This document shows, piece after piece, positions 28,123 through 34,605 of a stretch of DNA of 64,000 nt. The first letter of the stretch is position 1. Every line of letters starts with the position of its first letter. Made by a program: the position numbers and the translations under genes. Below the pieces are notes generated by a model that saw only the letters and a program-made list of their open reading frames with translations, was not told the DNA's origin and searched no databases. The stretch comes from Pseudomonas kermanshahensis. Its GTDB lineage: Bacteria; Pseudomonadota; Gammaproteobacteria; Pseudomonadales; Pseudomonadaceae. Where the stretch lies: contig NZ_JABWRY020000002.1 of assembly GCF_014269205.2 (NCBI RefSeq), positions 275,501-339,500 of the forward strand. Reading direction: 5' to 3'.

Positions 28123-29409
28123 ATGTCCGAACTGCGTCAACAATGCTTGTGGGAATTCGTCAGCAAACCGACCGTCGCCGCCCAGGCCCTGGCCGGTGAG
28201 CACAAGGCCGATGTCTGTGTCATCGGTGGCGGCATCACCGGCCTGTCCGCAGCGATCCACCTGCTCGAACAGGGCAAGTCGGTGATCTTGCTGGAAGCCT
28301 GGAAGATCGGCCACGGTGGCTCCGGACGTAACGTCGGCCTGGTCAATGCCGGCACCTGGATCCGCCCCGACGACGTCGAGGCGACCCTCGGCCAGAAGCA
28401 GGGCAGCCGCTTGAACAAAGTGCTTGGCGAAGCACCGGGCGAGGTATTCGCCATGATCGAGCGCCTGGGCATCGACTGCCAAGCCCAGCACAAAGGCACG
28501 CTGCACATGGCGCACAACGCCACCGGCATCGCCGACCTCGAAGCCCGCCATGAACAATGGAGCCGCCGCGGCGCTGACGTCGAACTGCTGACCGGCGCCC
28601 AGTGCCAGGAATACTGCGGTACCGACAAGATTTCCGCCGCGCTGCTCGACCGCCGCGCCGGCACCATCAACCCCATGGGTTACACCCAAGGCCTGGCCGC
28701 TGCGGTTTCGCGCCTGGGTGGCAAGGTGTTCCAGCAGTCCTCGGTCGAGGGCCTGGAGCGCGAAGGCGATGGCTGGCGCGTGAAAACGGCACGTGGCTCG
28801 GTGCGCGCCGACAAGGTGGTGATTTCCACCGGTGCCTACACCGAAGGCGACTGGAGCAACCTGCAGAAGCAGTTCTTCCGCGGTTACTACTACCAGGTCG
28901 CGTCCAAGCCGCTGCACGGCGCTGCCGCCGACAAGGTGCTGCCGCATGGCCAGGGCTCCTGGGACACCCGCACTGTGCTCAGCAGCATCCGCCGCGACGA
29001 CCAGGGCCGCCTGCTGCTCGGCAGCCTAGGCCGGGTCGACAACAAGCCGGCCTGGTTCGTGCGCAGCTGGGCTGACCGTATTCAGAGCCATTACTACCCT
29101 GAGCTGGGCAAGGTCGAGTGGGAGATGCACTGGACCGGCTGCATCGACTTTACCCCCGACCACCTGATGCGCCTGTTCGAGCCGGCGCCGGGGCTGGTGG
29201 CGGTGACCGGTTACAACGGCCGCGGCAACACCACCGGGACCGTGATCGGGCGAGCGTTTGCCGAGTTCTTGCTCAAGGACGAAGCGGACAGCCTGCCGAT
29301 TCCGTTCTCGCCGATGACCGGGGTGAGCGCCCCGTCGCTGCGCACGGCGTTCTACGAGTCCGGGTTCTCGCTGTACCACGCGGGGCAGTGCTTGAGGGTG
29401 GTGTTGTAG
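28123..29409 (+). CDS. amaA: L-pipecolate oxidase
   Basis: A 428-residue FAD-dependent DAO-family oxidase. The FAD fold is VCVIGGGITGLSAAIHLLEQ, then SGRNVGLVNAG, with C-terminal VAVTGYNGRGNTTGTVIG. AmaA of P. putida oxidises L-pipecolate to piperidine-6-carboxylate, the substrate of AmaB. ATG at 28123 has TGGAG upstream; the frame reaches 27715 inside amaB and is a shadow there. Related to PauB in this window but clearly a different subfamily. Confidence 0.93.
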   Translation: MSELRQQCLWEFVSKPTVAAQALAGEHKADVCVIGGGITGLSAAIHLLEQGKSVILLEAWKIGHGGSGRNVGLVNAGTWIRPDDVEATLGQKQGSRLNKVLGEAPGEVFAMIERLGIDCQAQHKGTLHMAHNATGIADLEARHEQWSRRGADVELLTGAQCQEYCGTDKISAALLDRRAGTINPMGYTQGLAAAVSRLGGKVFQQSSVEGLEREGDGWRVKTARGSVRADKVVISTGAYTEGDWSNLQKQFFRGYYYQVASKPLHGAAADKVLPHGQGSWDTRTVLSSIRRDDQGRLLLGSLGRVDNKPAWFVRSWADRIQSHYYPELGKVEWEMHWTGCIDFTPDHLMRLFEPAPGLVAVTGYNGRGNTTGTVIGRAFAEFLLKDEADSLPIPFSPMTGVSAPSLRTAFYESGFSLYHAGQCLRVVL

Positions 29410-29412
29410 CCA

Positions 29413-29511
29413 CTGGCCTCTTCGCGGGGCAAGCCCGCTCCCACAAGTACACCGGTGAATTCAACCTTTGCGATGTATCTGTGGGAGCGGGCTTGCCCCG
29501 CGAAGAGGCCA
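29413..29511. repeat. REP pair (putida type)
   Basis: GGCCTCTTCGCGGGGCAAGC/CCGCTCCCACA and inverse TGTGGGAGCGGGCTTGCCCC/GCGAAGAGGCC between the convergent amaA and channel genes. Confidence 0.9.
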
Positions 29512-29526
29512 GCACAGTGGAAAATA

Positions 29527-30954
29527 TTACTTGTGCAACCAACTGAGAAAGCCACCTTTCTTGATCAGGGCCGGCTTCTGCAGCAACAACGACTCCCGGC
29601 TCTGCCGCCTGAACCGCTGCAACTTGCTCAACGCCGTCTGCACCTCGCCCCGCTGCACCAGGCAGCTCTTCACCTGTTCCTTGTCGATGCGGTAAAGCAC
29701 GCAACTGGTCAGCGTGCGGAACTCGGCAAAGCCGTCGTCTTCGTCGATGATGCCCTCGATCCCCAGCACTTCCCCCGGCCCCATGCGCCCGGCCTCCAGC
29801 AGCTTGTCACCATCGCGAATCGACGCTGAAACCACGCCGCTGCCAATCACCAGCAGGTGGTCCGAGCGCTCGCCCACACCCAGGATCACTTGGTCCGCCA
29901 GGTATTCCACGGCCGTCATGCGCTGGCTCAGCGCATCGCGCTCTTCATCGCTCAGCGAGCGGAACACCCGCACTTCATCCAGCACCTCGCGTTGGCGGCT
30001 GCGCGGCGGCAGGGCCAGGTCGACGTTCCACATCACGCCACTGGCCTCCAGGTGCCGATGGGCCAGGTCGAACAGCTGATTGCGCGCGTCGGTCTTGCCG
30101 CCCATGTCGGCAATGAAGCCACTGGCTTCGTACTCCACCGACTCCAGGGTCGAAGCCTTCACCGTGACCTTGGGCTTGGGCGTGGCGAGTATCGCGCGCG
30201 TGCCCTGCAGGGCCTTTTCCAGCGCATCGAACACCCGCTTGGGGCGCACCTTGGCCGGCACCACCACACTGATCGACACCCCATGCACGTCAGGCGGGCG
30301 GCTGTGGTTGAGCAGTTTGGCTTTGGCCGCCACCGAATTGGGGATCACCGCCAGGCTGCCGGCACTGGTCAGCAGCCGCGTGGCACGCCAGTCGATGTCC
30401 AGCACCTTGCCTTCGGTGCCGTCGATGGAGATGGCATCGCCGATCTGATACGGCCGCGTCGTGTTCAGCACGATGCCGCTGAACACGTCGGCCAAGGTGC
30501 TTTGCAGCGCCAGGCCGATGACGATGGCCATCACCCCGGAGGTGGCCAGCAGCCCCTTCACCGGCAGTTGCATCACATAGCCCGCCGCCGCCACCACCGC
30601 CGCCAAAAAGATCAGCGCCCCCAGCACATCCTGCAGCAACCGCCCGCCATGGCTACCACGCGCCACCAGCAACAGCCCAAACACCACAGTCACCGTGCGC
30701 GCACCGAACAGCCACCAGCCGATCGTCAGCACTGTCGCCATCAGGTTGCGCGACACATCGTCAGGCCATGGCGGCGGCTGCAAAGGGCTCATGCCCGCGG
30801 CCAGCAGCACCCAGCTGAACAGCAGGAAAATCACCAGCCGCGAGCCGATACGCCAGGCCCGGCGTTGGAGGGGGATCAGTTGCCAGAGAATCAGGTCGAG
30901 CAGGATCAGTGAAGTGCCGAGCAACAACGGGGACGACTGGATGAAAGCCAGCAT
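29527..30954 (-). CDS. Mechanosensitive channel (MscS-type) with C-terminal cyclic-nucleotide-binding domain
   Basis: A 475-residue inner-membrane protein. Residues 1-130 hold about four membrane segments; 130-330 is the MscS core with VMAIVIGLALQSTLADVFSG and GIVLNTTRPYQIGDAI; 340-460 is a CAP_ED-type domain (SDHLLVIGSGVVSAS, GRMGPGEVLGIEGII). Such channels gate on membrane tension, and related bCNG proteins were proposed to be modulated by cyclic nucleotides. The C-terminal domain has no clear Arg in the phosphate cassette (GEVLGIEGI lacks the RxAT motif), so cAMP binding is doubtful. Start at 30954 is chosen to begin in the first membrane segment. Confidence 0.85.
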   Translation of the reverse strand: MLAFIQSSPLLLGTSLILLDLILWQLIPLQRRAWRIGSRLVIFLLFSWVLLAAGMSPLQPPPWPDDVSRNLMATVLTIGWWLFGARTVTVVFGLLLVARGSHGGRLLQDVLGALIFLAAVVAAAGYVMQLPVKGLLATSGVMAIVIGLALQSTLADVFSGIVLNTTRPYQIGDAISIDGTEGKVLDIDWRATRLLTSAGSLAVIPNSVAAKAKLLNHSRPPDVHGVSISVVVPAKVRPKRVFDALEKALQGTRAILATPKPKVTVKASTLESVEYEASGFIADMGGKTDARNQLFDLAHRHLEASGVMWNVDLALPPRSRQREVLDEVRVFRSLSDEERDALSQRMTAVEYLADQVILGVGERSDHLLVIGSGVVSASIRDGDKLLEAGRMGPGEVLGIEGIIDEDDGFAEFRTLTSCVLYRIDKEQVKSCLVQRGEVQTALSKLQRFRRQSRESLLLQKPALIKKGGFLSWLHK

Positions 30955-31118
30955 GGTGGTCTCGGGGGTGAGGGGAGGGCTGTGCGTAGTAATAGAGCAG
31001 GTTGGGCAGGCAGGCAATGGGGGACGGGTAAGTTGTATCTGACGGTCAAGGCCGTTGCCCTGTGGTCGAAGGGGTCGCGGGCTGTGCTCCAACTACATCC
31101 CGCATTGCCGCAAAGCTG

Positions 31119-31146
31119 TTGACTTGCTCAAAGACTGTGATAGCGT
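31119..31146 (+). promoter_or_regulatory. Candidate sigma-70 promoter, short rightward transcript
   Basis: TTGACT (31119) and TAGCGT (31141) with a 16-base spacer and a TG before the -10 form a plausible extended -10 promoter in the gap left of the PBECR2 gene. A terminator sits about 160 bases downstream, so a short RNA is possible. Confidence 0.35.
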
Positions 31147-31286
31147 TTTACCCGAGCGCGAAACCAGTTGCCATTCAGCGGCAGTAACTGGCGTAGGAAC
31201 CCCGTCGATGGCTGAATCATCAGCGCAGGGTGAGACCTCCACACCCCGGCTTGAGGGTGTGTATATGAATATCAAGCGTCTATTCA

Positions 31287-31316
31287 GGGCTACTGGTGAC
31301 AGTGGCCCTTTTCTTT
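31287..31316 (+). terminator. Rho-independent terminator facing the PBECR2 gene
   Basis: GGGC(T)ACTG-GTGA-CAGT(G)GCCC stem followed by TTTTCTTT on the plus strand. It overlaps the stop codon of the minus-strand PBECR2 gene. A 54-codon plus-strand frame from 31208 runs through the stem, so it is uncertain whether the transcript is coding. Confidence 0.5.
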
Positions 31317-31850
31317 GCCCGGCAGAAACTCATAGCGCTTGTACAGCAGTTCGCCATGGCGGTGCTTGTTGAGTGCTTTCGCGTCGCACTGCATGAAATT
31401 CCACAGTATTTTTCCGCTCTCGAGCGTAACGATCGCCAGCATCTGCCGCTTGGCTTCATATACCCCTATAAATGCCAACCTATGTGTGTCGTTGGTATAG
31501 GCCACGCTCCACACCTCAAACGGCCCGGTCAGGGTATCCACAGCGACTTGGATGTAGCGCTCCCGCGCATCTTGCCTTTTCTCGACGATGTGATGGATGC
31601 AGCTGCGTCGAATCTGAACATCCCCCAAGGGTGTGTTGATGACCACAAAGGCGCTCGATGAGTTGCTCAAGCCTAGGTGGTGAGCAACCCGCTCGATGGC
31701 GCCCTCATGGGTGCCTGCTGCAGCGACCTCATCGATGGCTTGTGCACGCATTTCACGGTCAAGAGACCTGAGGTCTGGCAACCCCCTATCCAACCAAGTG
31801 CTCTGACACGTTTTCTCAGTGATTTTCGCGGGCGAGATAGGGGGGTTCAA
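31290..31850 (-). CDS. PBECR2 nuclease-fold protein, probable phage-derived orphan
   Basis: A 186-codon frame starting at TTG (31850); an in-frame stop lies just upstream and no ATG is well placed. The C-terminal 110 residues read TPLGDVQIRR, CIHHIVEKRQDARERYIQVA, TLTGPFEVWSV, FIGVYEAKRQMLAIV and ILWNFMQCDAKALNKHRHGE, then LLYKR. This pattern is that of the PBECR2 (phage Barnase-EndoU-ColicinE5/D-RelE-like) nuclease domain, often found at the end of Mu gpF-like head proteins; WLDRGLPDLRSL upstream of the domain is also reminiscent of those. No other phage gene is adjacent. It may be a remnant or a captured toxin domain. Family call is from memory of the motif. Confidence 0.6.
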   Translation of the reverse strand: MNPPISPAKITEKTCQSTWLDRGLPDLRSLDREMRAQAIDEVAAAGTHEGAIERVAHHLGLSNSSSAFVVINTPLGDVQIRRSCIHHIVEKRQDARERYIQVAVDTLTGPFEVWSVAYTNDTHRLAFIGVYEAKRQMLAIVTLESGKILWNFMQCDAKALNKHRHGELLYKRYEFLPGKEKGHCHQ

Positions 31851-32056
31851 AGAAGTACCTGGCGACTAGCGATTGCTGAAGCGACGGCAAGTCCACAAGC
31901 CTAGGTATCACGGGCAACACGAACAATCAGATCGGTATCGACACTACTTGTAGGGATTTTCCTCAGACGAAGCATGGCGTAGGAATTGGCTTGTGGTCTT
32001 CAACAAGCCCAGCGTCCATGAAGCCGGCTTGCCGGTTTACAGGCCTGCCAATCAAT

Positions 32057-32074
32057 CGTTCACAAAACAGAACG
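32057..32074. promoter_or_regulatory. CGTTC-N8-GAACG palindrome upstream of ycaC copy 1
   Basis: Perfect five-base dyad arms separated by eight bases. The same arms, spacing and following bases (CTAAAG) occur at 38969-38986 beside a LysR gene, and the next 100 bases up to the start codon are also similar. It probably binds that LysR protein. Confidence 0.5.
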
Positions 32075-32184
32075 CTAAAGCCAAAAACCGCTATCTACCG
32101 CTCCAAAGGTGATGGTTTTAATCTTCTCCCATCAACGCGAAACACCCAACTTACTGAACATCAAAACCCTTAGGAGCAACGACC

Positions 32185-32814
32185 ATGGCCCCATTCAAAT
32201 ACAACCGCCTGAACAAAGACGACGCCGCTGTGCTGCTGGTCGACCACCAGGCTGGCCTGCTGTCCCTGGTCCGCGACATCGAGCCAGACGCGTTCAAGAA
32301 CAACGTGCTGGCCCTGGCCGACCTGGCCAAGTTCTTCAACCTGCCAACCATCCTCACCACCAGCTTCGAGCAAGGCCCCAACGGCCCGCTGGTGCCTGAA
32401 TTGAAAGCGCTGTTCCCAGACGCCCCTTACATCGCCCGCCCAGGCCAGATCAACGCCTGGGACAACGAAGACTTCGTCAAAGCGGTAAAGGCGACCGGCA
32501 AGAAGCAGCTGATCATCGCCGGCGTAGTGACTGAGGTCTGCGTCGCCTTCCCGGCCCTGGCAGCCTTGGAAGAAGAGTTCGAGGTGTTCGTGGTAACCGA
32601 TGCGTCCGGCACCTTCAATGCGATGACCCGCGATGCCGCCCATGACCGCATGAGCCAGGCCGGTGCGCAGCTGATGACCTGGTTCGGCGTGGCCTGTGAG
32701 CTGCACCGCGACTGGCGCAATGACGTCGAAGGCCTGGCGGCGCTGTGCTCCAACCACATCCCGGACTACCGCAACCTGATGACCAGCTACAACGCCTTCA
32801 ACGCCGGCAAGTAA
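32185..32814 (+). CDS. ycaC: YcaC-like isochorismatase-family hydrolase, copy 1
   Basis: A 209-residue cysteine hydrolase, very close in sequence to E. coli YcaC. Catalytic Asp20 lies in LLVDHQAG and Cys119 in VVTEVCVAF; a cis-peptide-type AGVVTEV loop is conserved. Family members hydrolyse amides or related bonds; YcaC itself has no established substrate and forms octameric rings. It differs from copy 2 at only about eight positions. RBS TAGGAG lies upstream. Its 5' flank is also duplicated from copy 2. It is followed by an ABM-domain gene and a haloperoxidase-like gene, possibly co-transcribed. Confidence 0.9.
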   Translation: MAPFKYNRLNKDDAAVLLVDHQAGLLSLVRDIEPDAFKNNVLALADLAKFFNLPTILTTSFEQGPNGPLVPELKALFPDAPYIARPGQINAWDNEDFVKAVKATGKKQLIIAGVVTEVCVAFPALAALEEEFEVFVVTDASGTFNAMTRDAAHDRMSQAGAQLMTWFGVACELHRDWRNDVEGLAALCSNHIPDYRNLMTSYNAFNAGK

Positions 32815-32931
32815 CCCGCCGCGCACCGGGCACCGACCGTCGGTGCCCGGCAAGGGCAGCACACCCATTCAATCCTCCGCCCGTTCGCTGTTGCACAGTG
32901 AGTGCGGGCCAGCTCATCCCAAGGAATGTCG

Positions 32932-33498
32932 ATGAACACCGCACTCCAAGACAACCGCAACGTGGTCACCCTGGTCATCCAGCACAAGGTTCGCGCCGAG
33001 GCGCTGGCCGGCTACGAGGACTGGCTCAAGCACACGGTCAGTGCCGCGCGCCGCCAACCCGGCCACCTCGACGTCAACGTGATCCGCCCCGAAGACGGCG
33101 GCCGCCACTTCACCACCGTGGTGCGCTTCAGCGATGCCAGCCTGCTGCAGGCCTGGGTCAACTCCACCGAGCGCCAGACGCTGGTCAGCCAGGTGCTGCC
33201 GCTGCTGGAGGAGGGTGACAACACCCAGGTTCATGAAGACCCAGAGTTCTGGTTCACCCCACCGAGCACCACGGCGGCACAACCGCCGCGCTGGAAGCAA
33301 GCGTTGCTGACCTACCTGGTGATCTGCCCGATGACCATGGTCATTCCGCAACTGCTGGCGCCGTTGTTCGCGCGCTTTCCGCACTTGGGCGGCGCGATCA
33401 CCGGCAACCTGATCGTCAACCTGTTTGTCATCCTGCCCGTGGTGTTCTACATCATGCCGTGGGTAACCCGCCGCTGCGCCAACTGGCTGCGTGGCTGA
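32932..33498 (+). CDS. Antibiotic biosynthesis monooxygenase (ABM) domain protein with C-terminal membrane hairpin
   Basis: A 188-residue protein. Residues 8-95 are an ABM-like ferredoxin fold (VVTLVIQHKVRAEALAGYED, RRQPGHLDVNVIRPEDGG, HFTTVVRFSDASLLQAWVNS), and residues 120-180 carry two predicted membrane segments (LLTYLVICPMTMVIPQLLAP and ITGNLIVNLFVILPVVFYIM). The start at 32932 has AAGGA six bases before it. The ABM fold hosts cofactor-free monooxygenases and haem-handling enzymes; no catalytic residue can be named. Lies between ycaC and an alpha/beta hydrolase. Confidence 0.75.
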   Translation: MNTALQDNRNVVTLVIQHKVRAEALAGYEDWLKHTVSAARRQPGHLDVNVIRPEDGGRHFTTVVRFSDASLLQAWVNSTERQTLVSQVLPLLEEGDNTQVHEDPEFWFTPPSTTAAQPPRWKQALLTYLVICPMTMVIPQLLAPLFARFPHLGGAITGNLIVNLFVILPVVFYIMPWVTRRCANWLRG

Positions 33499-33537
33499 TT
33501 CAGCCCCTTCCCTATAGACTTTCAAGGAGATACCGAT

Positions 33538-34356
33538 ATGAGCACACTCGTAACCCGCGATGGCACTTCGCTCTATTTCAAGGACTGGGGCAGCGGCAAG
33601 CCCGTGCTGTTCAGCCATGGTTGGCCGTTGGACGCCGACATGTGGGATTCGCAGATGGAATTCCTGGTCAGCCGTGGCTATCGCGCCATCGCCTTCGACC
33701 GCCGTGGTTTCGGCCGGTCGAGCCAGCCGTGGAATGGCTATGACTACGACACGTTTGCCGATGACATCGCCCAACTGATCGAACACCTCGACCTGCGTGA
33801 AGTGACCTTGGTGGGCTTCTCCATGGGCGGTGGCGATGTCAGCCGCTACATCGCGCGCCATGGTAACGAGCGGGTGGCCGGGCTTGTGCTGCTGGGGGCG
33901 GTGACGCCGGTGTTTGGCCAGCGGGATGACAACCCTGAGGGGGTCGAGGCTGCGGTGTTCGAGGGCATTCAGGCGGGCCTGCGTGCCGACCGGGCGCAGT
34001 TCATCGCCGATTTTGCCACGCCGTTTTATGGCTTGAACCAAGGGCAGCAGGTGTCCCAGGGGGTGCTGACGCAGACCCTGAACATCGCGCTGCTGGCCTC
34101 GATCAAGGGCACGCTGGATTGCGTCACCGCGTTCTCCAAGACCGACTTCCGCCCGGACATGGCCAAGATCGAGGTGCCGACCTTGGTGATTCACGGTGAC
34201 GCGGACCAGATCGTGCCGTTCGAGACCACGGGCAAGAAAGCCGCCGAGTTGATTCGTGGGGCCGAGCTGAAGGTGTATGAAGGTGCGCCGCATGGGTTTG
34301 CCGTGACGCATGCGCAGCAGCTGAATGAAGACTTGTTGGCGTTCCTCCAGCGATGA
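33538..34356 (+). CDS. Alpha/beta hydrolase, non-haem haloperoxidase/arylesterase type
   Basis: A 272-residue alpha/beta hydrolase of the cofactor-free chloroperoxidase/arylesterase group. Catalytic triad Ser95 (GFSMGGGD), Asp223 (HGDADQIVP) and His252 (APHGFAVTH); oxyanion region FSHGWPLDAD. Members hydrolyse aryl esters and can perhydrolyse carboxylic acids to peracids. GGAGATACCG precedes the ATG. It lies 39 bases after the ABM gene, suggesting one operon with ycaC. Confidence 0.92.
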   Translation: MSTLVTRDGTSLYFKDWGSGKPVLFSHGWPLDADMWDSQMEFLVSRGYRAIAFDRRGFGRSSQPWNGYDYDTFADDIAQLIEHLDLREVTLVGFSMGGGDVSRYIARHGNERVAGLVLLGAVTPVFGQRDDNPEGVEAAVFEGIQAGLRADRAQFIADFATPFYGLNQGQQVSQGVLTQTLNIALLASIKGTLDCVTAFSKTDFRPDMAKIEVPTLVIHGDADQIVPFETTGKKAAELIRGAELKVYEGAPHGFAVTHAQQLNEDLLAFLQR

Positions 34357-34365
34357 CGGTGTGAG

Positions 34366-34473
34366 GCATTCGCGGCGGTCCGGCGCCCCGGTAAACCCGC
34401 TCCCACAGGATCAACACAGCTTTTGGGGCATGTGATGCCCCAGTGGGAGCGGGCTTGCCCGCGAAGAGGCCGG
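34366..34473. repeat. REP pair with altered left arm
   Basis: Right arm GGGAGCGGGCTTGCCCGCGA/AGAGGCC is standard. The left arm is disturbed (CATTCGCGGCGGTCCGGCGC, then CCCGGTAAACCCGCTCCCAC), with about eight inserted bases. Confidence 0.8.
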
Positions 34474-34605
34474 CCCTGGCAGCACAAAACGTGAACAGGG
34501 CTAACCTTCTTCAACCCACCGCACATCCATGCAATCCCTGACCAGGCTTGAGCCGGCATGCTCCGCAGTTGCGCTTGCCGCTGCCGCACCCAGACGGAGA
34601 AGACC

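Noticed and set aside
32021..32045. Short GCCGGCTTGCCGG palindrome before ycaC copy 1
   Set aside because: It resembles part of a REP core but lacks the flanking CCCACAGG arm, so it is not listed as a repeat.
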